NCBI GenBank assembly: GCA_034440235.1
Contig: JAWXBR010000029.1
Span: forward strand, 1-64,000
DNA length: 64,000 nt
Origin: JAWXBR01 sp034440235
Lineage (GTDB): Bacteria; Bacteroidota; Ignavibacteria; Kapaibacteriales; Kapaibacteriaceae
Direction of reading: 5' to 3'
Positions within the stretch are counted from its first letter, which is position 1; the number at the start of each line of letters is the position of its first letter. The position numbers were made by a program, and so were the translations under genes. The notes under the pieces are model-generated. The model had not been told where the DNA came from. It worked only from the letters and a program-made list of their open reading frames with translations, and made no database searches. Shown in pieces: positions 16,790 through 26,900 of the stretch.

Positions 16790-18625
16790 TTAGACTGTGC
16801 GCATCCAGGCACGGAGCATAGCGAGACGCCAAACAAACAGAGCGTTCGAGTTGTCGCCGGCGTGATATTCAGTAAGCACCTTGCGGAGCGCCCCTTGCTC
16901 AACAAGTCCGTTTAGTTCGCTCCAGTCGCCTTGCAACAGATGTGATAACGCACCTCGTAGCCACGTGATGTGTCCGGGTGTGGTAAAGCCCGTCTTGTCC
17001 TTGCGGTCGAGTACCTGGTCTGGCACGATGCCGTGCATTGCAGCGCGTAACACGCGTTTGGTTTCGCCGCGGTGCACCTTGTGTTCGTTTGGCATATTAA
17101 AGCAGAGCTGAACGAGGCGGTGATCGAGGAACGGCACGCGTGACTCGAGCGAAAATGCCATTGAGTTGATGTCTTCTGTATGCAGAAGTGTTGGCAGCAA
17201 CGTGACGTTCACAAGGTTGTAGAGGAATGCGTTGAGCTTCGGACCCTTAGGAGACTTTACGTGTAGGGGAACCGACTTTGACGACTTATTCATTAACCAC
17301 GGGTACGTGCGTTCGAACTCCATGCGGTACAATGCAGGTTCGTCGCGTACAGCAGTTAGTAAACTTTTTGCAAATATTTCTGCTTTGCGCCGGAATGGGT
17401 AAGACTGACGTTTTGCGTGTGCATTAATCTCTGCAATTGCTGCTCCGATATGCATACCACGCGACTGATCGGCAACTACTCTATACATGGAGTGCATGTA
17501 GCCTCCCATGATTTCATCAGAGCCTTGTCCGTCGAGTACAACCTTGACGCCATAACGTGCGGCTAACTGCATGACGAAGTATTGCGAGATGTACGACGAC
17601 GAGGGCATTGGCGCGTCCATCATTGGCACAATACGGTCGAGCGCTTCGGCTACGTCTGCGTCGGAAGGCGAGATGTAGTGCGGACGAATAGAGGGGTAGC
17701 GGGCAAGGACGTGGTTGATGTACGGACGTTCGTCTACTTCGTCCTTGCCAGTGTAATACGCAGTGAACGTGAGTACCTCGTGTTCGTCTGCCGATGAAGC
17801 AAGAATGCTTGCTATAGATGTACTATCGAGTCCGCCACTCAAGCACACACCCATAGGCACATCGCGCCTCGAGCAAAGTTTTACCGAGTCGAGAAACAGT
17901 TCTCGAAACGCATGGGTGCTTTCTTCGAATGTTGCAGTTGTCTGTTGGTTGGTGACAATGTCTGCATACGACCACGTTGTTACTTCGCCATTGCGCCACA
18001 ATAGATTGTGTGCAGCTGGCAGTGCATACACGTGTGTGTAATAGGTCTCTTCCCAGTGTTGCATCCAGCCGAGATACAAGCCGCGTGCAACCTGATTTTC
18101 GTTGATGTCGTTGCGGAACAACGGCGACACTTTTAATGCCTTTATCTCTGAAGCAAAGTAGAGACGTCCGTTTGTCACAAGATAATGAAGGGGCTTGATG
18201 CCAAATCGGTCTCTCGACATAAAGAGTTCTTGGGCTGCGTCATCCCAAATGGCAAGCGCCCACATTCCAATGAAATGTGTTACACAATCGTGTCCCCACC
18301 TGTCGTACGCCGCAAGGACAACCTCGGTATCGCCCGTGGTTGTAAACCGGTAGCCATCGAGTTCGAGCTCTGCTCGCAGCTCGATGTAATTGTAAATTTC
18401 TCCGTTAAATGTCATCGTACGCTCTCGGTACGACATCGGCTGATGCGAGGCGCTGGAGAGATCGATAATGCTAAGCCTATTGTGTCCGAGCCACACCGGA
18501 GGCGTACACCACGTCCCTCGGTGATCGGGTCCGCGGTGCGCCATGCTCGCGAGCATACGCTGACCCAATCGGGCCAGTTCTTCCTCGGACAACTGTTTGT
18601 CTACAATGCCTGCAATTCCACACAT
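16790..18625 (-). CDS. asnB: Asparagine synthase (glutamine-hydrolysing), surface-polysaccharide type
   Basis: The start is set at 18625 because class II glutamine amidotransferases need Cys at position 2 (MCGIAGIVD); the frame is open 67 codons further upstream without meaning. The 611-residue protein has the amidotransferase domain (about 1-210, with HNRLSIIDLS and FNGEIYNY) and an ATP-pyrophosphatase domain with the PP-loop VCLSGGLDSTSIAS and FLDHRLVQLCFNMP. The general reaction is aspartate plus glutamine and ATP to asparagine. In polysaccharide clusters such proteins often amidate sugar acids. It lies back to back with the heparinase-like gene, sharing a 70-base promoter region. Confidence 0.93.
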   Translation of the reverse strand: MCGIAGIVDKQLSEEELARLGQRMLASMAHRGPDHRGTWCTPPVWLGHNRLSIIDLSSASHQPMSYRERTMTFNGEIYNYIELRAELELDGYRFTTTGDTEVVLAAYDRWGHDCVTHFIGMWALAIWDDAAQELFMSRDRFGIKPLHYLVTNGRLYFASEIKALKVSPLFRNDINENQVARGLYLGWMQHWEETYYTHVYALPAAHNLLWRNGEVTTWSYADIVTNQQTTATFEESTHAFRELFLDSVKLCSRRDVPMGVCLSGGLDSTSIASILASSADEHEVLTFTAYYTGKDEVDERPYINHVLARYPSIRPHYISPSDADVAEALDRIVPMMDAPMPSSSYISQYFVMQLAARYGVKVVLDGQGSDEIMGGYMHSMYRVVADQSRGMHIGAAIAEINAHAKRQSYPFRRKAEIFAKSLLTAVRDEPALYRMEFERTYPWLMNKSSKSVPLHVKSPKGPKLNAFLYNLVNVTLLPTLLHTEDINSMAFSLESRVPFLDHRLVQLCFNMPNEHKVHRGETKRVLRAAMHGIVPDQVLDRKDKTGFTTPGHITWLRGALSHLLQGDWSELNGLVEQGALRKVLTEYHAGDNSNALFVWRLAMLRAWMRTV

Positions 18626-18695
18626 AGGCAGCAAAGATAGGTTGTTGTGGGTGGCGTCTACGTGTTGCTCGCAGGCTGCCGTATACTTGCGGCCG

Positions 18696-20660
18696 ATGGA
18701 CGTGCTCACACGACTGCGATTGTTGGCCGGACCGGTGCTCAAGTTTGCACCCGGTAAGCTTGCTTTTGCCCTAAAAAAACGTTCAGCGTATGCTGCGTTG
18801 CGTCGAACGGCAAGTCGAGGCACCACCTACAGCCCCCTCTCAAAAGCCCCTTCCCTGCGACACAATCTGTTTCCGATGCCATCGGCTTCGTGGCATGAGC
18901 AGCATGAGCAGCATGAGCAGCATGAGCAGCATGAGCAGCATGAGCAGCATGAGCAGCATGAGCAGTATGAGCAGCATGGCGGTACATTATCAACTTGGTT
19001 AGAATCGATTGCAGAACATCGTATAACAGTCGCCGATTCTGTGTTTGGTGCAAGACGTGCGGGTACAGAATGGCATGCACCATACGTGCACGCCGAAACG
19101 TTCCGTGATATGCGAGAGCGCATTGCGATGCTCGATGCAGACTATGTGCCAATTGACTGGAATGCGCATCCTGCTGCAGGAGTACGTTGGCCCGAACTAC
19201 AATGGTTTGCAGACGCGCAGAAACACGAACATGTAGAAGACGCTTCGGTCGCACCTGACATTCGCATACCGCATGAACTGTCGCGTATGCATCACTGGAT
19301 GTCGCTCGCACTCGATAAACGTTATCACCGTGAGTTGCGCAACCAGATTGTTGATGTGCTAGCACACAACCCACCTGCGTACGGCATACAGTGGGCGTTC
19401 CCGATGGGTGTTGGAATGCGTCTGTTCTGCATGCTTACAGCCACGGACTGGATGCGTCAGCTAGGCACCGTCGACCAAGAGCTCGAACGCATTGTGGCTG
19501 CATCTGCCGTAGACCATGCGCGTTTTCTTGTAGAGACTTCTGAATGGTCGGGCGGCATGCGCACGTCACACTATGTGGGATGTTTATTTGGTCTGCTTGC
19601 AGCGGGCGTGTACGTCGACACAGCAGAGGCAGCAGGTTGGCTAAAGCCTGCAGTGCATGGACTTGAAAAGGAACTCGAAGTACAGTTTTTGACAGACGGT
19701 ATGAACTTCGAAGCGAGCACCGGGTATCATAAACATGTCATCGATTTTTATGTACAGGGCACTGCGTTGCTGCGACACGCTAACAAATCACATCCGAAGG
19801 TTGTGCCTGCATGCTCGTCGCAATGGCTCGAACGCACGCGAAAGGGAGTTGATGCACTTGCAACGCTCGAACGCATCGGCATGCCCCTGATCGGTGATAA
19901 CGATGATGGCATGGCCGTGAAGTTATGCGGGTATCAATCGCAACCGGTGTTCATGAACGACTACGTAGGTGCACACAATACGCACACTGCATTCGAGGCA
20001 TTCGGACTTGATGTGTACCAGCAGAAGCTCTACACACTAACAGCACGATGTGGTCCGGTCGGACAGTGGGGCAAGGGCGGACATTCACATAACGACCGTA
20101 ATGCAATTACGATGTCTGTCGGCGCCGTACCACTCATTATCGACTCGGGATGTATGACCTATACCGCCGACCCTATACGTCGGAACCGCGACAGATCGAC
20201 TGCGGCACATGCAACACTTTGTGTTGACGGACGCGAGCAGCTTGCGTGGCCAGAGGATGTCGACGAAGGACTCTTCTGGATGATGCCCGACAACACCAAT
20301 TCAACGGTGCTGAAGCGCAATCTCGAGGAATGGGAAGGTCGGCATCATGGGTTTGGAAATCCGCACAGTCGATTACTGAGAATTGGCGAAAAGACGCTGC
20401 ATTGCCAAGACACGTATGCTTACAGGGCTGGCGAGGTGTGTGCAATCAGGTTCCCATTGGGCGAAGATGTCACGTTTGACAACGGCATCTTCTCGAACGA
20501 TGGCACTGCAATTGCGACGCTGACGGTGGCAGGGGGCGAAAGGGTCTGGCTCGAAGAGGCCAATTTTTCTCCCGCATACGGCATTAGCCGAAAAAACATG
20601 GTGTTATGTATTGGGGTTACGAATTCAACGACAACGTGGACCATTTCCGTGCTTCAGTAA
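18696..20660 (+). CDS. Heparinase II/III family polysaccharide lyase-like protein
   Basis: The start at 18696 (MDVLTRLRLLAG) gives 654 residues; earlier in-frame ATGs fall in the asnB upstream region. The N-terminal half has the alpha-helical toroid features (GIQWAFPMGVGMRLFCML, SEWSGGMRTSHYVGCLFG, FEASTGYHKHVIDFY). The C-terminal half is the beta-sandwich with GKGGHSHNDRNAITMSVG, the conserved family core. These proteins cleave or modify acidic polysaccharides and are frequent in exopolysaccharide clusters. No clear signal peptide is seen. Residues about 67-93 are a HEQ tripeptide repeat that has no place in the family fold and comes from a 9-bp DNA microsatellite. Confidence 0.85.
   Translation: MDVLTRLRLLAGPVLKFAPGKLAFALKKRSAYAALRRTASRGTTYSPLSKAPSLRHNLFPMPSASWHEQHEQHEQHEQHEQHEQHEQHEQYEQHGGTLSTWLESIAEHRITVADSVFGARRAGTEWHAPYVHAETFRDMRERIAMLDADYVPIDWNAHPAAGVRWPELQWFADAQKHEHVEDASVAPDIRIPHELSRMHHWMSLALDKRYHRELRNQIVDVLAHNPPAYGIQWAFPMGVGMRLFCMLTATDWMRQLGTVDQELERIVAASAVDHARFLVETSEWSGGMRTSHYVGCLFGLLAAGVYVDTAEAAGWLKPAVHGLEKELEVQFLTDGMNFEASTGYHKHVIDFYVQGTALLRHANKSHPKVVPACSSQWLERTRKGVDALATLERIGMPLIGDNDDGMAVKLCGYQSQPVFMNDYVGAHNTHTAFEAFGLDVYQQKLYTLTARCGPVGQWGKGGHSHNDRNAITMSVGAVPLIIDSGCMTYTADPIRRNRDRSTAAHATLCVDGREQLAWPEDVDEGLFWMMPDNTNSTVLKRNLEEWEGRHHGFGNPHSRLLRIGEKTLHCQDTYAYRAGEVCAIRFPLGEDVTFDNGIFSNDGTAIATLTVAGGERVWLEEANFSPAYGISRKNMVLCIGVTNSTTTWTISVLQ
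18894..18974 (+). repeat. 9-bp coding microsatellite, nine copies
   Basis: Eight perfect copies of catgagcag (18894-18965) and one tatgagcag (18966-18974) lie in tandem inside the heparinase-like gene. They encode (His-Glu-Gln)8-Tyr-Glu-Gln. A unit of nine keeps the frame whatever the copy number, so length can vary without inactivating the gene. The perfect identity of the copies suggests recent or continuing slippage. Confidence 0.95.
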
Positions 20661-20678
20661 ACGGTAGTTTTGTTGCTT

Positions 20679-21980
20679 ATGAAGGTTAGGTCACACCTCG
20701 GAAAAATATCGTGGTCGCTTGCTGACAAGATGCTGTACGTAATGTACGGTCTTGTTCAGTTGTTTCAGTTTGCCATACTACCCACCGACGTCGTGGGTGT
20801 ATTTGCATTTCTGGTACAGTTGAATACGTACATCATGATTGTATCTGACGGATCGGCACTTCAAGGCATCATCCAGTTCGGAGTCCGTGCACACGATAGA
20901 AAACGCGTCAACACTCTGGCGCTACTAATTCATGTTTCGATTGTGTTGGTTGCGGTTGGGCTATTGCTCGTGCTGCAGGGTCCGCTTGTATACTTGTTTA
21001 ACGAGCCGCGCTTCGCGACGGTGGCAAACATGTTGCCGCTCTATTGCTTGTTGACCATGCCGCGCATGTTCTGTCTAAAATTCCTTTATCGCGATATGCG
21101 CATGCGCGATTTATTCATCGTGGATTTTGTTTGGTTTGCTGTGCGGACGGTTCTCACGTTCTGGTTTGCGGCTAACGATCGTTTGCATACCGTCGAAGAC
21201 CTCATTCAGATCGACTTCATTGGCATGGCCGCCAGTTCGCTCGTTGCAATAGCCATGACGCGAAGAGACCTTGTGTTTGGCTGGTTGGGCGAGCTATCGG
21301 TGAAGGAGTACGTCAGGTTTGGCGTTCCGCTGGCACTTGCAACTGCGTTAAATAGTGCTCCAAAGCAACTGGACATCTTCATTATTCAGGCCTATTTCGG
21401 TGCAACAATTGTTGGCGTGTACAATCAGGCAAAAAATCTGTATAGAATTTTCGAACAAGCCTTCGATGCAGCAACAACACTGTTATATCCGGCAGCGGTG
21501 CGACTTCGATCGCAACATCGAGACGCCGATATGCGAGCCCTGGTAACAAAAGCAATCAGCCTAACATTGATACCAACAATTGTTGTACTGATAGCACTCG
21601 AGATGGGGGGCAGCTATATCATTCCGATGCTACTAGGGCCAAAATTCGCTCCGGTAGTAACCCATTTTAACGTTCTAATTTTCGCCGCTCTCGCAATGCC
21701 GTTTCTGTTAATGTCATCGATACTTGCCGCATTCGGACAGAGCATTCTAGTCGTCAGGTATTCCGCAATCGGTATGGTGCTTAGCGTTGTGACTTTGTTT
21801 GTCATTGGCGAGCTGGGTCAGTCTCAGCTCGTCGGTCTTGCGATTGTTGTAAACGCTGTGGTCGTCGGCATTTTATGCACCATCGGCGCTCGCCAGTTTG
21901 TACCATTCCCGTGGTCTGATGTGTGGCGTTCGGTTGGTGACTTTAAAGGTCTTGTGCGCAGTGTGCGGGGTCGTGCATGA
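20679..21980 (+). CDS. Oligosaccharide flippase, Wzx/MOP superfamily
   Basis: About 433 residues, starting at the ATG at 20679 (MKVRSHLGKISWS); TTG codons just upstream are less likely. It has 12 or so hydrophobic segments in the polysaccharide-biosynthesis-protein pattern, with FGVPLALATALNSAPKQLDIF and VGVYNQAKNLYRI, which match the conserved centre of Wzx-like flippases. These carry undecaprenyl-linked glycan units across the inner membrane. It follows the heparinase-like gene closely and ends in an ATGA overlap with the FtsX-like gene, so the run 18696-23939 is likely one operon. Confidence 0.87.
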   Translation: MKVRSHLGKISWSLADKMLYVMYGLVQLFQFAILPTDVVGVFAFLVQLNTYIMIVSDGSALQGIIQFGVRAHDRKRVNTLALLIHVSIVLVAVGLLLVLQGPLVYLFNEPRFATVANMLPLYCLLTMPRMFCLKFLYRDMRMRDLFIVDFVWFAVRTVLTFWFAANDRLHTVEDLIQIDFIGMAASSLVAIAMTRRDLVFGWLGELSVKEYVRFGVPLALATALNSAPKQLDIFIIQAYFGATIVGVYNQAKNLYRIFEQAFDAATTLLYPAAVRLRSQHRDADMRALVTKAISLTLIPTIVVLIALEMGGSYIIPMLLGPKFAPVVTHFNVLIFAALAMPFLLMSSILAAFGQSILVVRYSAIGMVLSVVTLFVIGELGQSQLVGLAIVVNAVVVGILCTIGARQFVPFPWSDVWRSVGDFKGLVRSVRGRA

Positions 21981-22870
21981 GGGCCTGGTTCCACTGGATG
22001 GCATTCAAGCGTGTACTCAGATTCCGCATACGTCCTGTACTTCGCATGACGATGGTTTCGTTTCTTACGACGCTTATTGTTGCGCTTGCATTCTGGTGGA
22101 CCATGGCCGCGTGGAACGACCTTGATCGGATGAGTCGGGATGTTGTGATGGACGTGTTTGTGCAGGACGATGTAGCAGATTCTACTATCGTGTCGTATGT
22201 GAAATCCATTTCCTCATTGCCAGGTGTTCAAAACACTTCGTTTGACTCGGGGGACCGGGTTTGGCTTTCGTACCGCAACCGACTGCGTGTAGAGGGCAAC
22301 GATCTCGACGATGTTGTGCGATTACCACATCGTGTTCGCATGAGCATGACAACCCGCGGAGCACATGCTTCTCGCATGACTGAAACAGATCACCTCGTAA
22401 CAATGATTGTCGGTGACGACCTCGTGCGTGTTGCGTGGTCGCCTTCATACGTTGCGCAACTAGGTCAGCGTCGGTTCGAGCTACAATTCGCGGTGATTGT
22501 TGGCGCCGGACTTTTTCTTCTTCTCATCATGATTTCGACTGTGTACTCGTTTAGAGCAGAAGTACATCATGCTGGTGCCGATCTCGCCGTTGGCGCCGAC
22601 CTTGGCGCCGCCCCTTCCATTACAGCCTTACCGCATTTTCTTGTGTGTGCAACGGCAGCTATCGCAGGGGCTGCCCTTGCAAGCGTGGTGATAGCGGTAG
22701 CACACAGCCTATTGTTAGCCGAGATACACTGGTTGGCGAGCGTACCAATGCGTGAGGTGTTGTACGTAGTCTTGGTCGTGATGGTGGCCCTTATGGTTGA
22801 AGGCTGGCTGCTTACGTATGTTGCTGCCCGCATGAGCGCCCGTCATGGAAAGGCCGACCGTGCTTCTTGA
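21977..22870 (+). CDS. ftsX: FtsX-like cell division / permease protein
   Basis: A 297-residue protein with the FtsX layout: cytoplasmic basic N-terminus, TM1 (MVSFLTTLIVALAFWW), an extracytoplasmic domain of about 120 residues starting VVMDVFVQDDVADSTIVSYV and SLPGVQ, then three more TMs. The D-V-F-V-Q-D-D pattern matches the FtsX domain in which the segment between TM1 and TM2 activates peptidoglycan hydrolase partners. No ftsE ATPase gene is adjacent, which is unusual. The EnvC-like amidase activator at 33128 is a plausible distant partner. It overlaps the flippase by 4 bases and LptF/G by 26. Confidence 0.75.
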   Translation: MRAWFHWMAFKRVLRFRIRPVLRMTMVSFLTTLIVALAFWWTMAAWNDLDRMSRDVVMDVFVQDDVADSTIVSYVKSISSLPGVQNTSFDSGDRVWLSYRNRLRVEGNDLDDVVRLPHRVRMSMTTRGAHASRMTETDHLVTMIVGDDLVRVAWSPSYVAQLGQRRFELQFAVIVGAGLFLLLIMISTVYSFRAEVHHAGADLAVGADLGAAPSITALPHFLVCATAAIAGAALASVVIAVAHSLLLAEIHWLASVPMREVLYVVLVVMVALMVEGWLLTYVAARMSARHGKADRAS

Positions 22871-23939
22871 CCGATACGTATTACGTCAGTTCATCTTTAC
22901 TCTCATCTTCTCTGTGGGTGCGTTAAGCATCATCTTCATCGTCGTCGATCTCCTCGAAAGTCTCGACGATTTTCTCGATCAGAAGGCCTCGATCTCAGTC
23001 ATTCTTACGTACTACGTTTCGTACCTGCCGAATATCTTTAAGCTGCTTTTGCCGATAGGCATGTTGCTGGCTTCGCTGTTTACGGTCGGACGTCTTTCGG
23101 GCGCAAATGAAATCACGGCGATGCGGTCTGGCGGACAAAGCCTGTTTCGTTTTATGGTGCCGTTGCTGCTGTTTGGTGTTCTGCTGAGTGTTGGTCAGAT
23201 CTATTTCAATGGCTGGGTTGTGCCAGCGGCGAATGCAAAGAAGTTTACTATCGAGCGAACGTATCTCGGACGCAGCACAGGGGGCGGGTCGCTGAATATG
23301 TTGTACTTCCGAGACTCGCCGCTTCGCAACGTTTCTATTGCGAGCTACGACGCAGCAGCGAGGCAAGCGAGAACCGTTACCATTGAAACGTATTCGAGCG
23401 AAGCCCAACCACGACTTCTTTCGCGCATCGATGCGCCTATGATGAAGTGGGACACGACGCGAGCCGTATGGACGATGCCAACGGCTGTGCAACGAGTGTT
23501 TCGTGGCGACACAATTGTTATGTCAGATCTGCGAAATGCGACTGTCCCGTTTGGCATACGGCACGATCAGATTATTAGCCTGCAGCGCAACGTCGAGGAA
23601 CTAACGTTCGACGAACTGAAAGACTACATCTCAACCATGAAAAAGGGTGGCAAGGACACGCGACGGCAGGAGATCGAATACTTCGGTCAGTGGGCCTTCC
23701 CCGTAGCAAATGCAATTGTTGTGCTAATTGCTGTGCCCTTTGCAAGCGTCAGAAGACGCGGTGGTGTTGCAGTGCACATCGCTGCTGCAATGGGGCTTTC
23801 ATTCGGATATATTGCATTCACAAAAATTGTGCAATCGGTTGGCGTGTCAACCGACTACGATGCTGCAATGGTTGCATGGAGCGCTAACGTATTGTTTTTC
23901 CTTGTCGGTGTTGTGATTCTGTTGCGTACTCGTACATAA
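22845..23939 (+). CDS. LptF/LptG-family lipopolysaccharide export permease
   Basis: A 364-residue YjgP/YjgQ family protein: N-terminal MERPTVLLDRYVLRQFIFTL, three TMs, the signature region LPIGMLLASLFTVGRLSGANEITAMRSGG, a periplasmic beta-jellyroll part, then three C-terminal TMs (VAVHIAAAMGLSFGYIAFTK). LptF and LptG pair to extract LPS for transport to the outer membrane; which of the two this is cannot be settled and only one copy is in the window. It overlaps the FtsX-like gene by 26 bases. Its stop codon lies in a three-copy 23-bp repeat. Confidence 0.9.
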   Translation: MERPTVLLDRYVLRQFIFTLIFSVGALSIIFIVVDLLESLDDFLDQKASISVILTYYVSYLPNIFKLLLPIGMLLASLFTVGRLSGANEITAMRSGGQSLFRFMVPLLLFGVLLSVGQIYFNGWVVPAANAKKFTIERTYLGRSTGGGSLNMLYFRDSPLRNVSIASYDAAARQARTVTIETYSSEAQPRLLSRIDAPMMKWDTTRAVWTMPTAVQRVFRGDTIVMSDLRNATVPFGIRHDQIISLQRNVEELTFDELKDYISTMKKGGKDTRRQEIEYFGQWAFPVANAIVVLIAVPFASVRRRGGVAVHIAAAMGLSFGYIAFTKIVQSVGVSTDYDAAMVAWSANVLFFLVGVVILLRTRT

Positions 23940-23993
23940 CCTGTCCGCGTACCCGTTCATAACCTGTCTGCATACCCGTTCATAATCTGTCTG
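23925..23993 (+). repeat. Three 23-bp tandem repeats across the LptF/G stop codon
   Basis: Units 23925-23947, 23948-23970 and 23971-23993 share the core cgttcataacctgtctg with few substitutions. The lptF/G stop TAA (23937-23939) is in unit 1; TAA recurs at 23960 and 23983. Because 23 is not a multiple of three, the three stops fall in all three frames. The array fills the whole gap before the ASPIC gene start at 24000. Confidence 0.93.
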
Positions 23994-23999
23994 TGTGTC

Positions 24000-26900
24000 A
24001 TGGTTTATTCAACTCTCTTTCTTGTACTCGTACTCGTTGCGTCGACCGCTAGCGGACAACGCTTCGAACGCGTTAAGCCGGAACAATCGGGCATTTCGTT
24101 CGCAAACCCAATTGTCGAATCGGACACATTTAACGTTCTGCGCGATTTCTATGCGTATAACGGAGGTGGCGTTGGTGTTGGCGATATTAACGGCGACGGA
24201 CTCCTCGATGTGTTCTTCACAAGTACGCAGGGCAAGAACAAGTGCTTTCTGAATAAAGGCAACTGGAAATTCGAGGACGTAACAACGCAAGCCGGACTCG
24301 ATTTCCCCGATGTTAAGCTCAGCGCTGGAGTTTTGATGGCCGACCTCACCGGCGACGGACACGTCGACATTTATGTCTGCCGACGTCCGGCCCGAAACTT
24401 GTTTTTTGTGAATCGCGGCAATGGCACCTTTGATGAAAGGGGTCTTGAGACGGGGCTTGGCGTTGAAGGTGCATCGAGTTGCGCTTCTGCAATCGATTAC
24501 GACCGTGATGGCGACATCGACATCTTCCTCACACGTAATGGTGGAGGCAGACGACAGGGCTACCTTAATCCTGGTGACAACGACATGTTGTTTCGGAATG
24601 ATGGCAGCGGCCGTTGGACCGAGGTCGCAAAGCAGGTTGGTATAGTAGACAAAGGTTATGGTCTTAGTGCGAGCATCGGCGACCTGAACAACGACGGCTG
24701 GCCAGACATCTACGTTGCGAACGATTTTGAAGAACGCGACAACCTGTGGATGAACAATGGCAACGGCACGTTCACCGATCGTGCCTCGACATCGTTTCAG
24801 AATATGTCGTCGGCTTCGATGGGCAGCGATATTGCAGACACCGACGGCGACGGACTGCTTGATATAATGTCCGTTGACATGTTGCCCGAAGACCACACAC
24901 GCCGCATGACGCAACTCGGAGGCATGTCTATCTACGGGCCGTTCTTCGACAGCGCCCAACGCGTGAACAACACACTTCAGCTAAACCGCGGTTCTCAACA
25001 CTTCTCCAACATCTGTTATCTGGCAGGAATGGCTGCCACAGATTGGAGCTGGACGGTGTTTGCTGCTGACATTGATAACGATAGTTACAATGACATTTTT
25101 GTGACAAACGGCGTCAAGCGCGACATCGGCGACCAGGACTACGTGTACAACCTTGTTGCGAACAATGCAGGTGCTGCGTTAGACTATCGCTTGATACCAC
25201 GATCGCGAAGGCCAAACTACCTGTTTCGCGGCACAGGTGGCCTCCGATTTGAGAATGTAGCAGTAGCAATCGGTCTCGCAGACAGCCTTATTTCGAACGG
25301 TGCAGCATATGCCGACATGGACAACGACGGCGACCTCGACATCATTGTAAACTGTACAGATACTTCTGCCTTTGTGTATCGCAACATGACAGTTGAGGAT
25401 GGCGGTACTGGTCACAACTATCTGCGGTTTCGAACCACTGGTATCGGCGGTAATCGGCAAGGCGTAGGAACACGATACGATGTGTATGCAGGTAGCGTGC
25501 ACATACTTCGTGAATTGCAGTTAGGACGTGGATACCAATCGACAAGCGACCCTGTCATTCATGTCGGACTTGGTTCTGCGACAGTTGCAGATAGCGTTGT
25601 AATTCGTTGGCCTGACGGCAAGCGTTCAGTAATGCGTAACGTCCGTGCAAACACAACGGTCGACGTCTCATACGCTTCATTGGTAAGCGCCTCGACAGCA
25701 GAGGTCTGGAAGCCAGATGTCGCAGCCCCTTACATGACGTTACAAACAAGCACATTTCTGCCAATTCAGCACCGCGAGAATTCGTACGACGACTTTAAGC
25801 GCGAGCGTTTGTTGCCGTACAGGTTTTCGCAGGACGGACCTGGTATAGCTGTTGGCGACGTGAATGGTGACGGACGCGCGGACATTCTATGTACAGGTGC
25901 AAAGTATGGTGTCACGACACTAGCTCTACAATCTGCAGATGGCACCTTCGCAGTAAAACCCGATGCCGGCTTCGACAATGCAATAGAGTCTGAAGGTGTC
26001 GACGTGTTGCTGTTCGATGCTGATGGCGACAAAGACCTCGATGCGTTTATAGTAACTGGTGGCAATGAATACGAACCAGACGATGTTGAGCTCGAAGATC
26101 AGTTATACCTGAATGATGGCAAGGGTCGATTCACACTATCGAAAGATGCACTACCATCGATGCTTATTGCTGGCTCTCGTGCTGCAGCTGCTGATTATGA
26201 TAAAGATGGAGACATCGATCTCTTTGTTGGCGGCCGTGTTGTACCCGGAAGATTTCCAGTTATTCCGAAGAGTGTGCTGTTACGCAACAACAAGGGCCGA
26301 TTTACAGACGTGACTGAAAGCGCTGCGCCTGGGCTGAGTACTGCTGGCATGACATCGGATGTCGCGTGGATTGATTACGATTCGGACGGCGATCTCGATT
26401 TACTTGTTGTTGGCGAGTGGATGACGCCGCGTTTGTGGCGCAATACCAAGGGCATGTTTTCGGAGGTGACGGAAGGGGTCGGACTAAAGGGGCTGGAGGG
26501 CTGGTGGCGATGTGCGACGGTTGCCGACATCGATAAAGACGGTGACGACGACATTGTGCTTGGCAACATGGGATTGAACTGTCGATTTGCACCTAGCGAA
26601 AACGCTCCGCTCGAAATGGTTGCAGCAGATTTCGACGACAACGGAAGTATAGATCCACTTATGTCCTACGTGCCCGATGGAGTGCGGCGTCCGACGCGAG
26701 GAAAATCTGCCGTTACCCAACACATGCCGGTTCTAACCCGATCTTTTAACCTCCACAGTCAGTTCGCCAGTGCGCGAATTACAGACCTGATTCCCGCGGG
26801 CTTCACGGGAGATGTACTAAAAAGCACATCATCGACGCTCACCTCCGGTATATTGGTGAATGACGGTGGCGCATTCACGTTCCGCGCGTTGCCTGATATT

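Noticed and set aside
18894..18974. CRISPR-like short repeats
   Set aside because: The units are 9 bp, contiguous and without spacers, and lie in a coding frame. It is a microsatellite.
23925..23993. Attachment site or CRISPR remnant
   Set aside because: Units are contiguous without spacers, and no integrase or cas gene is near.
24009..24959. 316-codon minus-strand frame opposite the ASPIC gene
   Set aside because: It mirrors the FG-GAP coding sequence; its translation has no domain, leader or neighbours. The plus frame is clearly coding.
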